Positions 1 through 8,632 are shown, counted from the stretch's first letter. The stretch is DNA of 64,000 nucleotides from Dehalococcoidia bacterium (GCA_022825265.1 JAJDXE010000015.1:70468-134467), one strand, 5' to 3'. Notes: generated from the letters alone by a model not told the origin. Made by a program: numbers and translations.

Positions 1-93
1 AAGATTCCACTGCTTGCCGAACTCGTCGTAGCCATCCCAGTCCATGCGGATCAGCACTCCGCCGAAATCAAACAGGACTGCTCGCTGGGTCAT
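1..93 (-). CDS. HAD-family hydrolase, N-terminal fragment (cut by window edge)
   Basis: The first 31 codons of a gene that runs off the left edge on the minus strand. The translation begins MTQRAVLFDFGGVLIRMDWD. FDFGGVLI is the first motif of the haloacid dehalogenase superfamily, in a variant (D-F-G-G-V) common in 2-haloacid dehalogenase and epoxide-hydrolase-N-terminal-like phosphatases, where the first Asp is the nucleophile. The ATG overlaps the stop codon of the upstream glycosyltransferase by one base (TAATG), so the two are probably translationally coupled. The substrate cannot be judged from this fragment. Confidence 0.75.
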   Translation of the reverse strand, partial: MTQRAVLFDFGGVLIRMDWDGYDEFGKQWNL

Positions 94-1427
94 TAGAGAG
101 CCTCCTCGGGCGGTTCGCCCAGCGCGAGTCTACGGGCGATCCCGATCATGCGTTGGGCGGCGACATCGAATGGCCGCTCGCTGCCCCAGCTGGCTGCCGC
201 TTCTCGTCGGCGCAGGATCTCGCGGTTCTCGTCGGCGTGTAATGCTCGGCGGATGGCGGCGGCGAATGCTCGCGGAGTCGGTTCGGCGATCCAGCCGTGG
301 CGATCGTCGACCGTTGCGTGAGCTCCGGCGTGCGGAGCGGCGATCACGGGAAGTCCACTGCCCAGGGCCTGGGCGATTGTGAGGCCGTAGGCCTCGTAGT
401 AGCTGGGTGAGAGGAAGGCGTCGGCGGCGGCGAACAGGTTCCATTTCTGCTCGCTGGTGACATAGCCGGGGAAGTGGACTTCCGCTCGTCTGAGTTGTGC
501 AGCGTCCTGCCTGAGCTTTCGCTCGTAGGACACGCCGCCCATGTAGGCCGGACCGCCGGCGACGATGAGCTGGATACGCTCAGCCGTCGCGGGGGACTGT
601 CGCTCAATCAGTTTGAGCGCATCGATGATGAGCTCGACTCGCTTTTCGGGCGAGAGACGACTCAGGGTCAGCAGGGTGAAGCGGTTTGGGTCGGCGTGGA
701 TTTCGCGCAGCGTTTCGCGGCGTTGCTCGCGCAACCCGGGATTGGGTTCGCCGATCACGCCCCAGGGAACGATCTGGGTGCGTCGGGAGACGCCGGTGCC
801 CGGGTAGCAGTCTGCAAGTGAGCGGGCGACCGGCGCGGAGGGTGCGATCGGTGTGTCGACGTGTCGCGCCAGGTCTCGCTCCTTGGCCCAGACCAGTCGG
901 GCGATGTCCGGCGCGTGTCGGGTCAAGCCTCGGCGCTCGGCCAGACGCCAGAGCGCGGACAGGTGCGGTCCGCTGATCGGCAGGCCGGTCGGCTGGGAGA
1001 CGTAGCGTCGGCTGAAGAACTCGCTCACGATCACATGGAGCAGCGCGACCTGCGGGAAGCCGTTCTCGTGCAGTTGGGTGAACGGCGGGCCTTCGGCGGT
1101 GTCGTTGGCGAGGACGACGGTGTCCTTCGTGTCGATGTTGGCGAAGTACTGAGCCAGCGCCGATTCCCACTCGAATGCGAACTCCCCGTAGCGTCTCGCA
1201 TTGAGCCTGAGGATTCGGTCGGGCTCCACCCGTTCGAGCGTGGGCACAGGGAGCTGCTGGCGGATGCCGTCCCTGGCTTCAGTGGCTCCGGGGGTGAGCA
1301 GCGTCACGTCGAAGTCGGAGCGCTCGAGGTGTGGAATCAGCGCCTCAAGAACGGCGACGCCGCCGCCGACCGGGGCTGCGTCGGTGGTCAAGGAACCGGT
1401 GGCGCTGCAGAGGAAGATGCGTGGCAT
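93..1427 (-). CDS. Glycosyltransferase family 4 (GT-B fold)
   Basis: A 444-residue protein with the shape of a GT4 retaining glycosyltransferase, which transfers a sugar from a nucleotide donor to a lipid or glycan acceptor at the cytoplasmic membrane. The N-terminal half opens with a Rossmann-type strand and a glycine-rich loop (VGGGVAVLEALIPHL). The C-terminal half has the family signature LLTLSRLSPEKRVELIIDAL, then LIVAGG, VHFPGYV, and the donor-binding segment AADAFLSPSYYEAYGLTIAQ. The usual E-x7-E motif reads E-AYGLTIA-Q here, so the second Glu is Gln. The ATG lies 77 bases from the divergently transcribed aldolase gene, and the stop overlaps the start of the HAD gene. Acceptor and sugar are unknown. 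Confidence 0.85.
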   Translation of the reverse strand: MPRIFLCSATGSLTTDAAPVGGGVAVLEALIPHLERSDFDVTLLTPGATEARDGIRQQLPVPTLERVEPDRILRLNARRYGEFAFEWESALAQYFANIDTKDTVVLANDTAEGPPFTQLHENGFPQVALLHVIVSEFFSRRYVSQPTGLPISGPHLSALWRLAERRGLTRHAPDIARLVWAKERDLARHVDTPIAPSAPVARSLADCYPGTGVSRRTQIVPWGVIGEPNPGLREQRRETLREIHADPNRFTLLTLSRLSPEKRVELIIDALKLIERQSPATAERIQLIVAGGPAYMGGVSYERKLRQDAAQLRRAEVHFPGYVTSEQKWNLFAAADAFLSPSYYEAYGLTIAQALGSGLPVIAAPHAGAHATVDDRHGWIAEPTPRAFAAAIRRALHADENREILRRREAAASWGSERPFDVAAQRMIGIARRLALGEPPEEAL

Positions 1428-1471
1428 GGCTTGAGCGTATTGGCTGAGGCGACTCGTGGCTCGAAGTTAGG

Positions 1472-1499
1472 CTGCCTACAGAATCGCATGCGGAGGCAG
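1472..1499 (+). promoter_or_regulatory. Possible hairpin over the ribosome binding site of the DapA-like gene
   Basis: CTGCCT at 1472-1477 is complementary to AGGCAG at 1494-1499, which overlaps the GGAG Shine-Dalgarno of the gene starting at 1504. Pairing would hide the binding site, and the palindrome CGCATGCG sits in the loop. The stem is only six base pairs, so regulation is an inference. Confidence 0.25.
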
Positions 1500-1503
1500 A
1501 GCT

Positions 1504-2445
1504 ATGGCGCTGGCGTACGAACGGCTCGATGGGTTGATGACGGCACAGGTGACGCCGTTTACCAAGGGCGGGCGCGATGTCGACGTGGACTGGATCGGGC
1601 CGCACGTCGATTGGATGCGGACGATGGGCATCACCGGGATCCTCACGCTGGGGACGAACGGCGAGGGACCGTCGGTTGGCATGGACGAACGCAAGCGCGT
1701 GGTTGAAGCGGTGAAGCAGGCGTCGCGCGGGATCGGCGGCGGGCTGGTCGTCGTGGCCGGCGCAACCTGTCCCGCGCTGCCCGACACGATCCGCGCGGCC
1801 AATGATGCGCTCGACGCGGGCGCCGACGCTGTCGCGTTGCTGCCTCCGTTCTTCTTCAAGAACGTGGATTCCTGGGGGATGATCCAGTGGTTCTGCGCCG
1901 TGATCGAATCGTTGCCGTCCGAGGGCAAGGCGCTGCTCTACAACATGCCGGCTCAGGCCGGGATCGACATTCCCGACGACGTGCTCGCCGGCGTGCTGCA
2001 GCGGTATCCTGAGCAATTGATGGGGATCAAGGACTCGGGCGGCGACGCGGAGCGGACCAAGCGCTACATGGCGCAGGTGCCGTCGGCGGGTCCGGGCTCG
2101 GAGTTCCGGGTGATGGCGGGGTCGGACGCCGCGCATGCGCCGCTCTACCAGGCCGGCTGCGTGGGCGGCGTGTCGGGCATGGCCAATGCGGTGCCGGCGC
2201 TGGTCAAGACGATCCAGTTCGCGCACCGCGAAGGCGGCGAGCCGCATCGGCCCCAGGACCAGCTCAACGAACTGCACGCGATTCTCAACCTGTTCCCGCG
2301 AGTGGGGGCGCTGAAAGAGCTGATCCACATCACCAGCGGTTTGCCGCTGACGTACACGCGGCCGCCCTACCGCGACCTCGATCCTCGGGAGGTCACGGCG
2401 TTAGAGGAGGCGGTCGGGCGCTACCTGCTCGGCGAGGCGGTCTGA
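1504..2445 (+). CDS. Dihydrodipicolinate synthase (DapA)/N-acetylneuraminate lyase family aldolase
   Basis: A 313-residue class I aldolase of the DapA/NanA TIM-barrel family, which forms a Schiff base between a lysine and pyruvate or a 2-keto acid. Visible motifs are GTNGEG at residues 50-55 (usual GTTGE loop), the catalytic tyrosine in YNMP (Y146) and the Schiff-base lysine in GIKDSGGD (K176). Length is typical. GTNGE rather than GTTGE, and the isolation from lysine-biosynthesis genes, argue for a sugar-acid or keto-acid lyase rather than true DapA, but this is not decided. The start is set by CGGAGGCAG ending five bases before ATG. It converges with the acetyltransferase gene ending at 2460. 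Confidence 0.88.
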   Translation: MALAYERLDGLMTAQVTPFTKGGRDVDVDWIGPHVDWMRTMGITGILTLGTNGEGPSVGMDERKRVVEAVKQASRGIGGGLVVVAGATCPALPDTIRAANDALDAGADAVALLPPFFFKNVDSWGMIQWFCAVIESLPSEGKALLYNMPAQAGIDIPDDVLAGVLQRYPEQLMGIKDSGGDAERTKRYMAQVPSAGPGSEFRVMAGSDAAHAPLYQAGCVGGVSGMANAVPALVKTIQFAHREGGEPHRPQDQLNELHAILNLFPRVGALKELIHITSGLPLTYTRPPYRDLDPREVTALEEAVGRYLLGEAV

Positions 2446-2459
2446 GCTCTGGTTGAATC

Positions 2460-3716
2460 CTAGAAGTGGTTCATGCAGTGCATGGCGTACTCGGTGGCGA
2501 AGAGGTGGTCGGCGCGGATCAGCGCGGCCGAGTCCGTGGCTTCGATCCGGCCGAGGCGATGATTGTAGGTCGCCGACAGTGCGCCGGTCGCCAGGTGCGC
2601 CATCGTGAACACGTCCATTGTCAGTTCCGCTGATGCGTCGACCTGACGGATGTCGGCGCCTTCGGGTCCGACCGAGAGCTTCCAGGTGCCCTGGTTCCAG
2701 TCGCAGAGGTCGTCGAGCACCCGGAAGGTGATCTCCGACTCGACCTGGTACCTGCGGGTCATGAGTGCGCGCGGCAGGTCGACGATGCGGACCAGAATGC
2801 CGTCCATCGACTGGACGCGGAGAGTGCGCGGGTCGCGGGCGAAGTGGACGATCGGATCGTCCGAGGGGACATCGTTGACGAAGATCCGCCAGGTCAGGTC
2901 CTGGCTGGCGGCGTATTGCCAGAGGGCCACATACGCGGCCGGCGTGAGCCAGCCGTACTCGCGAATCGTCATGCGGTGATCGCGCTGACCGGCGCTGAAG
3001 GCGTTGAGCGATTGGTCTTCGCGGCTGGTGAAGACCATGTAGCCGAGCGCTTCTCCGTCCTCTTCGTAGAGCAGGACACGGACGGGACCTTCGGCGATGT
3101 CGCCGGGTTCGTCCAGTACCTCGGCGCTCCAGAGGTTGATGCCGCGGTGCAGCAATCCGTTTCGCGGTTGCATGTACTCGCGGTAGAGGTCGCGAATGAC
3201 GACGGCGTCGTCGGGCAGGTCCTTGGCGTTGGAGATGCTCAGCGTGCCGGTGGGTGTGGGCGCGTGGACGAAGCTGAGGTCGGCCGGGTCCAGTTCGTAC
3301 TTGTTGCGGCGCGAGCAGATCGCGTAGCCGAATCGCTGGTAAATGCCGGCCTGAGAGGCGTAGAGCGCGGCGAGCGACTGTCCACGTTCGTACTGCTCGT
3401 CGAGCGAGTGTTCCATGGCGAATCGGAGGTAGCCGCGACGGCGCTTGGTCGGGTTGGTGCCGACGGCGGTGACGCCGGCCACGTGGGCTCGTTCGCCGTT
3501 GAATCTCATGGAGAATGGCCAGGCGCCGAAGGTGGTCGAGAGTTCGCCGTGCTCGAAGACGCAGGTCGACCATTCGGGCTGGAGGAAGGTGACCGGGTCG
3601 CGCATGGGGTTGCCGTGCTCCTGCAAGGCGAGGTTGGCAATGAAGCGGAAGTCCTCCATCTCCTCGGCATTGGCGGAACGGACTTCGACTCCAGCGGGGA
3701 TCTCGCGTCGCGGCAT
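2460..3716 (-). CDS. Eis-like GNAT N-acetyltransferase with C-terminal sterol-carrier-like domain
   Basis: A 418-residue protein with the layout of the Eis/acetyltransf_9 family: an N-terminal GNAT domain (residues about 10-150, with the acetyl-CoA loop region TAVGTNPTKRRRGYLRFAME), a second GNAT-like domain, and a C-terminal SCP2-like domain ending in ATEYAMHCMNHF. The Q/R-x-x-G-x-G/A loop appears as KRRRGY, and the family's free C-terminal Phe is present. Eis proteins acetylate amines such as aminoglycosides or lysine side chains using acetyl-CoA. I chose ATG at 3716 because the upstream in-frame stretch (to 3911) is low-complexity and covers a terminator-like repeat. Substrate unknown. Confidence 0.85.
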   Translation of the reverse strand: MPRREIPAGVEVRSANAEEMEDFRFIANLALQEHGNPMRDPVTFLQPEWSTCVFEHGELSTTFGAWPFSMRFNGERAHVAGVTAVGTNPTKRRRGYLRFAMEHSLDEQYERGQSLAALYASQAGIYQRFGYAICSRRNKYELDPADLSFVHAPTPTGTLSISNAKDLPDDAVVIRDLYREYMQPRNGLLHRGINLWSAEVLDEPGDIAEGPVRVLLYEEDGEALGYMVFTSREDQSLNAFSAGQRDHRMTIREYGWLTPAAYVALWQYAASQDLTWRIFVNDVPSDDPIVHFARDPRTLRVQSMDGILVRIVDLPRALMTRRYQVESEITFRVLDDLCDWNQGTWKLSVGPEGADIRQVDASAELTMDVFTMAHLATGALSATYNHRLGRIEATDSAALIRADHLFATEYAMHCMNHF

Positions 3717-3865
3717 CGTTTGGCTCCCTGAATTGCGGTTGGGTATGAGGCTATCAACGGTTTGGGCATTGGGCCGGGCGCGGGGAGCTGGTCCCCGAAT
3801 GAATCGGGGACTGAGCGCTGGGCGTGCTGGGCCGGTCCTGCCGCCTGGCGGGGCACTGGTGGCTG

Positions 3866-3930
3866 AAAAAAACGCCGGGGGTCGGAGGCCCCCTCCGCGC
3901 CTGCGGCGCACCTCCCCCGGAGGGGGAGGT
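3866..3930 (-). terminator. Rho-independent-type terminator and repeat element downstream of the small acidic gene
   Basis: On the minus strand, downstream of the stop at 3939, there is a nine-base-pair hairpin (3910-3918 with 3922-3930, three-base loop), a second hairpin (GCGCC/GGCGC, 3897-3909) and then a run of seven T (A at 3866-3872). The first part resembles an element at 59015-59060, so it may be a dispersed repeat that doubles as a terminator. Confidence 0.5.
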
Positions 3931-3938
3931 CTTGGGGA

Positions 3939-4253
3939 CTATAGGGGGTCGTCGTCCTCCTCGGCGAGTTCCTCTTCGGCCTGGATCTCGGCCTCCTCCG
4001 CGGCTCGGGCCAGGCCTTCTTCCAGGCCGGCCATGAAGGCGCGGGCTTCGGCTCCCACGTCGATGCTCACCTGGACCTGGGCCTCGTCGATGCCCAGTTC
4101 GCGCTTGACCTCCGTGTGGCGCTCGTTGAGCGGCGAGAGTTCGCGCACGAGCGCGACCAGGGCGCGGACGCGGACGTAGCCGGGCTCGCCCTGGTCCATG
4201 GCCAGGTTGGCGGTCTGGTTCATCACGGTCTCGTAGTTCACGGAAAACGACAT
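3939..4253 (-). CDS. Small acidic protein of unknown function
   Basis: A 104-residue hypothetical protein starting MSFSVNYETVMNQTANLAMD. The start is well supported: GAGGAGGAGGAAC sits just upstream of the ATG at 4253. The C-terminal third is strongly acidic and probably helical (LARAAEEAEIQAEEELAEED). The middle contains ALVALVRELSPLNERHTEVKRELGI, compatible with helices. No catalytic motif, signal peptide or membrane segment is visible and I do not recognise the family. It is divergent from the response regulator (220 bases between starts), which may mean shared regulation. Confidence 0.75.
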   Translation of the reverse strand: MSFSVNYETVMNQTANLAMDQGEPGYVRVRALVALVRELSPLNERHTEVKRELGIDEAQVQVSIDVGAEARAFMAGLEEGLARAAEEAEIQAEEELAEEDDDPL

Positions 4254-4436
4254 CTGGTTCCTCCTCCTCGTCGTCCGCACGTCTTCTGGTTCATGGTAGG
4301 TACAAGTGTTCGGTACTGGTGGTCTTGGTGTGTTGGTTGGTTGACACGTGGCATCGGAGGGTGCAGGCCAAGCGCGGGGCATCGGAGTAGAGCAGGGGGA
4401 TCGGCGGGGGCTGGCAACGGTGGTTGGTTGAGGTTC

Positions 4437-4442
4437 TATAGT
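4437..4442 (+). promoter_or_regulatory. Possible -10 element (TATAGT) upstream of the response regulator
   Basis: CTATAGTG lies 30 bases before the ATG at 4473; the same octamer occurs at 25507. No convincing -35 hexamer is correctly spaced, so this is weak. Confidence 0.2.
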
Positions 4443-4472
4443 GGATTTTGGTTGGCTGGCAGGCTGCGCGTC

Positions 4473-5186
4473 ATGAAAATACTCATTGCTGATGACGAGC
4501 CCCACATCCGTGAGTTGGTCCGCCTGTACCTCTCGAGAGAGGGATACGAGTTGGAGTTCGCCTCCGATGGCCAGGAGGCACTCGAGAAGGCGGTGATGCT
4601 CCAGCCGGATCTCGTGGTGCTCGACCTGATGATGCCCAAGCTGGACGGGTTCGAGGTGACGAAGGGGATCCGCCAGGATTCCGACGTGCCGATCCTGATG
4701 CTGACCGTGCGCCGCGAGGACGCTGTCAAGGTGGCCGGATTTGAACTCGGCGCCGACGATTACCTGACGAAACCGTTCAATCCGAAGGAGCTGGTCGCGC
4801 GGGTCAAGGCGATTTTGCGCCGCGCCGACGGGATCGCGCGGTCGGGGGTAGAGGTCGCGGTCGGCAGTCTGACGTTGAATCGGCAAACGCGCGAGGCGAC
4901 GCTGGCCGGTACGGGACTCAAGCTGCGGACGAAGGAGTTCGACCTGCTCTTCGCCCTGGCGCAGAACCTGCAGACGGTCATGTCGCGTGAGCAGCTGCTG
5001 TCATTGGTGTGGGGCTACACCTTCAGCGGCGAGACGCGGACCGTCGACGTGCATATCAATCACCTGCGCCAGCATCTGCGCGACAGCGACCTGCAGATCG
5101 AGACGCTGCGCGGCGTGGGCTACAAGATGACCCTGCGCGACAACCCGAATAGGCTGTCGCTCGCAGCGAACGGCGACGCTGACTAG
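4473..5186 (+). CDS. OmpR/PhoB-family response regulator
   Basis: A 237-residue two-component response regulator. The receiver domain (about 1-118) has the acidic pair D7/D8, phospho-acceptor D51 in DLVVLDLMMPKLDGF, T78 and K100 in the YLTKPF motif. The C-terminal winged-helix DNA-binding domain (about 130-225) has KLRTKEFDLLFALAQN, the recognition-helix region TRTVDVHINHLRQHL and the wing RGVGYKM. It would bind DNA on phosphorylation by the adjacent kinase. The ATG at 4473 gives a native receiver N-terminus (MKILIADDEP); the longer upstream reading frame is not needed. It is co-directional with the kinase 30 bases downstream. Confidence 0.95.
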   Translation: MKILIADDEPHIRELVRLYLSREGYELEFASDGQEALEKAVMLQPDLVVLDLMMPKLDGFEVTKGIRQDSDVPILMLTVRREDAVKVAGFELGADDYLTKPFNPKELVARVKAILRRADGIARSGVEVAVGSLTLNRQTREATLAGTGLKLRTKEFDLLFALAQNLQTVMSREQLLSLVWGYTFSGETRTVDVHINHLRQHLRDSDLQIETLRGVGYKMTLRDNPNRLSLAANGDAD

Positions 5187-5216
5187 CCGCCAGCAGCGGC
5201 GGCTGTCGTCGGCGCA

Positions 5217-6749
5217 GTGATGATCATCCCCGGCAGGCTCAAGTGGATGCCCGCGATGGGCTCCTCGGTCCTCCAGTTTCAGACGATCAGGTCGCGCATC
5301 TACGTGACGCTGGTCGCGATTGTCGTGCTGACGCTGGTGGTCGTGGGTCTGATCAGTTTCCTGTTGCTCGGCGGGTATCAGGACCGGGTGGATGAGTCGC
5401 GGCTACGCGAACTGGCCACGGCGTGGGGTCCGGAGCTGTTCTCGGAGGAGGGCGAAGCCCGCAACCTGGACCAGTTGCTGCAGAACTGGGCGGTCGCACC
5501 GACGCTGACCGGTTCGCTGGTCGGCGATCTCGATGTACCGGTCCTGGGTCTCACGTCCAGCGGCGAGGTCGTGCGGGCGATGGAGTCGGGGGATCGCTTC
5601 CACGGCGAGATGTTGCCGATCGATCTGGGTCAGCTCGACCAGACGCGCATCGCGCAAGGGCAGGTCACGACCGAGGACGGCGAGCGGCTCACATATGTCG
5701 TGACCAGCCTGCCGCCCGAGGAGCAGCAGCGACAGGGACTGTGTTGCATCGCCGTGGCGCTGGTCGGGGAGTCGCGCTCGGCGGTGTTGGGAGACCTGGC
5801 GCCCAATCTGCTGCTCGCGGGCGGGATTGCGCTGGTGGTCGCTTCGCTGGTTGGTTTCCTGGTCTCGCGCTCGATCTATCGGCCGATTCAGCGCGTCGCG
5901 TCGGCGTCGAGGAGCGTGGCTCGCGGTCAGCTGCAGCAGCGCGTCGATGTTGGCGGATCGCAGGAGGCACAAGAGCTGGCGACCTCCTTCAATCAGATGA
6001 CCGAGGAGGTCGAGCGTCAACAGACGGCGCTGCGCGACTTCCTGGCCAACGTCTCTCATGACTTACAGACGCCGCTGACCTCGATCAACGGTTTTTCTCA
6101 GGCGCTGATGGACGACGTGGTCAAGGGCGATGAGCAGCGCAATGCGTATCGGATCATCGAGGACGAATCGAGACGGCTGCTGAGGCTGGTCGAGGGGCTG
6201 CTCGATCTGTCGCGGATCGAAGCCGGCCAGGTGCAGGTGGAATCGAAACCGGTTGAGGTGTCCTCGTTGCTTGATCATGTCGGCGAATTGTTCACGCTGC
6301 GGGCGCAGGAGCTCGATGTCAATCTGTCGGTCTCGTCGAGCGATGTCGGAGATGTGCTAGGCGACTGGGACCGGCTGGATCAGGTGTTGGGCAACCTGGT
6401 CGACAATGCGCTGCGGCACACGCCGCCGGGTGGCGACGTACAGTTGAGTGCACGCAGAGAGAGCCGGAGCAGCGTGTCGATTGCGGTCGCCGACACGGGC
6501 GTCGGGATTCCCGAGGAAGCGATCCCCAACCTCTTCGACCGTTACTACAAATCGGATCGGCCTGGGGCTCAGGGCGGCACCGGTCTCGGTCTGGCCATCG
6601 CTCGCGAGTTGGTGCGGGCCCAGGGAGGCGAGATTCGCGTCTCGAGCGAACAAGGCATCGGCACCACCTTCCACATTGTGTTGCAGACTGCCCGAGATGC
6701 GATGTCGGCGAGTGATGCAGGAGAAACCTCGAGCACGGAGTATCGCTGA
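5217..6749 (+). CDS. Membrane sensor histidine kinase (HAMP, HisKA, HATPase)
   Basis: A 510-residue sensor kinase, partner of the preceding response regulator. It has a first membrane helix (about 28-52), an extracytoplasmic sensor region (about 53-195) containing a Cys pair at 176-177 (GLCCIA), a second helix (about 197-217), HAMP (YRPIQRVASASRSVARG onward), HisKA with the phospho-accepting H281 in NVSHDLQTPLTS, then N box NLVDNALRHT, G1 DTGVGIPEE, F box LFDRYYKS and G2 GGTGLGLAI. H is followed by DLQTP rather than the commoner ELRTP. Starts GTG 5217 and ATG 5220 are adjacent. The ligand is unknown. Confidence 0.95.
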   Translation: MMIIPGRLKWMPAMGSSVLQFQTIRSRIYVTLVAIVVLTLVVVGLISFLLLGGYQDRVDESRLRELATAWGPELFSEEGEARNLDQLLQNWAVAPTLTGSLVGDLDVPVLGLTSSGEVVRAMESGDRFHGEMLPIDLGQLDQTRIAQGQVTTEDGERLTYVVTSLPPEEQQRQGLCCIAVALVGESRSAVLGDLAPNLLLAGGIALVVASLVGFLVSRSIYRPIQRVASASRSVARGQLQQRVDVGGSQEAQELATSFNQMTEEVERQQTALRDFLANVSHDLQTPLTSINGFSQALMDDVVKGDEQRNAYRIIEDESRRLLRLVEGLLDLSRIEAGQVQVESKPVEVSSLLDHVGELFTLRAQELDVNLSVSSSDVGDVLGDWDRLDQVLGNLVDNALRHTPPGGDVQLSARRESRSSVSIAVADTGVGIPEEAIPNLFDRYYKSDRPGAQGGTGLGLAIARELVRAQGGEIRVSSEQGIGTTFHIVLQTARDAMSASDAGETSSTEYR

Positions 6750-6750
6750 G

Positions 6751-7530
6751 GTGGCAGGTCGCAGTTCCTGGCTGTGGCTGCTTGGGCTGGTCGCCTGCGT
6801 CGCGCTCGTCCTGACCGCCTGCGGCGGCGACGAGCAAGTCGGCAATCCCGAGCAACCCAGGTCGGAACAACAAACCCAGAGTCAGACTCAGAGCGAGGAA
6901 CAGTCGGCTCAGCCAGACGGCGACATGGTGCAGGAGCGGGTACTGACCGTGACGTCGGAGGATGTGGGCGCCCACCTGGAGCCTCGTAGTTACGCGGCCG
7001 GCCTGCCCTCCTGGTTGGAGGCATCAGAGGATTCCATGGTCTCGTCGCTGCCTGGTCGCGCGCTGGCAGTCAGCGGGATCGCGTTTGCTCCCAGCGACGA
7101 CAGTCCGACGGAGGAGACTCTCTGGCTACATGTGTTCAGCGATGAGCAGGAAGAGTCGGCCGCCGACTGGGTGAAGTACCTGGCATCGCAGCCGCCGCAG
7201 TTGGCCAGCGTGATCGTCCCGCATCACGAGCTGTTCGACGCCGAATTCCTGCCGTCGCCCGTGGTTGGAGACGCATCCGTCTCGATTGAGATGTTCCACG
7301 GGCATAGCGGCATCTGCCTGCGATCGGAGTTGCTGGTGTTCGCCCAGGGAGCGGTACTGGTCTTCCTGTTCAACTCGATTGAGATCACGAGCGACGCGGC
7401 AGGAACACAAACGTCGCAATCGGACGGCGTGATTCCGCAGCAATGCGAGATTGAACAAGCAGGGACTCGGCTAACGGACATTGATGCGATTGCCAACCTG
7501 ATATCCGACCGGTTGTCAACCGAGCCCTGA
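6751..7530 (+). CDS. Lipoprotein of unknown function, co-transcribed with the sensor kinase
   Basis: A probable exported lipoprotein of 259 residues. A hydrophobic signal segment ends in the lipobox LTAC (Cys24), followed by a Gln/Ser/Glu-rich linker and a globular domain with no recognised motif. I chose GTG at 6751, one base after the kinase stop, because it gives a normal signal-peptide length and has GGAG upstream; ATG 6715, inside the kinase gene, is the alternative. Its position right after the two-component genes suggests a role in sensing or in the response at the cell surface, but that is inference. Cys residues at about 188 and 237 could form a disulfide. Confidence 0.75.
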   Translation: MAGRSSWLWLLGLVACVALVLTACGGDEQVGNPEQPRSEQQTQSQTQSEEQSAQPDGDMVQERVLTVTSEDVGAHLEPRSYAAGLPSWLEASEDSMVSSLPGRALAVSGIAFAPSDDSPTEETLWLHVFSDEQEESAADWVKYLASQPPQLASVIVPHHELFDAEFLPSPVVGDASVSIEMFHGHSGICLRSELLVFAQGAVLVFLFNSIEITSDAAGTQTSQSDGVIPQQCEIEQAGTRLTDIDAIANLISDRLSTEP

Positions 7531-7636
7531 GACAGCTCTTGAACAGATCGTTAACCTGTAGCCACAGAGTCGATAGGCTAGATCGCGGCACGATCGGCGA
7601 TCAGATAGGCAATCGAAGGCGGAGGGGTGCAGGGGC

Positions 7637-8632
7637 GTGCGACGGGTGCAGAACATCAGCCGTCGAGAAGCGATCGGTGCGGTCTGCTGGGCCGCACTGG
7701 CGATCGGCCTACTTGCCGTCCTACTTCGACAGACCGTTTCGCTTGAGCCGGTGGTCTTCGCTCCGATCAGCGGCGTCGCCGTGGTCGCGGTGTTTGTGCT
7801 CGCCCGTCGCTGGGGCGACTGGGGCATTCTGGTCGCTTACCTCGTGGCGATGGGCTTCTTCATCCAGTTGCGCGACGCGGCCGACGAAACCGGCCTGCGC
7901 ACGCTGACCGCCTACGTGCTTGACTGGGAACTGTGGATGTTCGCCGGCATCACGCCGTCGGCCTGGTTGCAGGCGCGAATTGGCGGCGCGAGCTCCGATC
8001 CCGGGTTCCCGGCGTTCTTTTCCGCGATCGTCCACTGGACCTGGTTTGTCTTCCCCCACGCCGCCGTGCTCGGCGCCTGGCTATTCATGCGCAAGATGGC
8101 CTGGCGCGTGACGATCATCGTCGCGTTGACCTTCTATCTCGGTGTGCTGCTCTACTTCACGGTGCCGACGGCCCCGCCCTGGATGGCGGCCGAACAGGGA
8201 CTGGTCGACGGGATCGCTCGCGGGATGAATGCCGTCGGACCGGCAATCCTGGGCGTCGATTTCTACAACTGGGCGTTCGCCGCCATGGCCGAACCAAATC
8301 CGATCGCGGCGATGCCGTCACTCCATTTCGCTGCGTCCTTTGTGGTCGTCGGAGTGGGAATCGTGGTGCGTTCGTGGAAGGTGATCGCTGTTGCGGTGGT
8401 CTACTGCATCGCCCTGGCGTTTTCGTTGGTCTACCTGGGCGAGCACTACATCGCCGACATCATCGCCGGGGCCGCGGTCGCCTTCATCGCGTTCTCCGCC
8501 GTGGAGGGCGGGCGCTACGCGCGTTACCAGATCATTCTGCGACACGAGCAGCTAACGGCCAGCGGTCAACGCGCGGCGCAATGGCTGCGAGAAGCGTTGC
8601 GCCTGCCGCCACCTCGGATCGAGGCGGGCTAG
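7637..8632 (+). CDS. PAP2-superfamily membrane phosphatase/phosphotransferase
   Basis: A 331-residue polytopic membrane protein (about six to seven helices) of the PAP2 phosphatidic acid phosphatase superfamily. Motifs are FTVPTAPPWM after a membrane helix, MPSLHF (C2 region with the catalytic His) and YLGEHYIADIIAG (C3 region, second His and Asp). The PSLH and EHYxxD spacing resembles the Aur1/inositol phosphoceramide synthase-like branch, which moves a head-group phosphate between lipids. The downstream gene is an LPG-synthase-type membrane protein, consistent with envelope lipid metabolism. The GTG start follows a purine-rich stretch. Confidence 0.85.
   Translation: MRRVQNISRREAIGAVCWAALAIGLLAVLLRQTVSLEPVVFAPISGVAVVAVFVLARRWGDWGILVAYLVAMGFFIQLRDAADETGLRTLTAYVLDWELWMFAGITPSAWLQARIGGASSDPGFPAFFSAIVHWTWFVFPHAAVLGAWLFMRKMAWRVTIIVALTFYLGVLLYFTVPTAPPWMAAEQGLVDGIARGMNAVGPAILGVDFYNWAFAAMAEPNPIAAMPSLHFAASFVVVGVGIVVRSWKVIAVAVVYCIALAFSLVYLGEHYIADIIAGAAVAFIAFSAVEGGRYARYQIILRHEQLTASGQRAAQWLREALRLPPPRIEAG

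Noticed and set aside
1430..1503. Lysine riboswitch upstream of the DapA-like gene
   Set aside because: Only 76 bases separate it from the divergent gene, too short for the aptamer, and no typical stems are present.
2401..3573. Long antisense reading frames, for example opposite the Eis-like gene, the MFS genes and the cox genes
   Set aside because: GC-rich codon bias makes long open frames in shadow positions. Their translations are Arg/Pro/Ala/His-rich without domain motifs, while the opposite frame has clear family motifs.
4341..4346. TTGACA as a -35 element for the response regulator
   Set aside because: No -10-like hexamer occurs 16-18 bases downstream.
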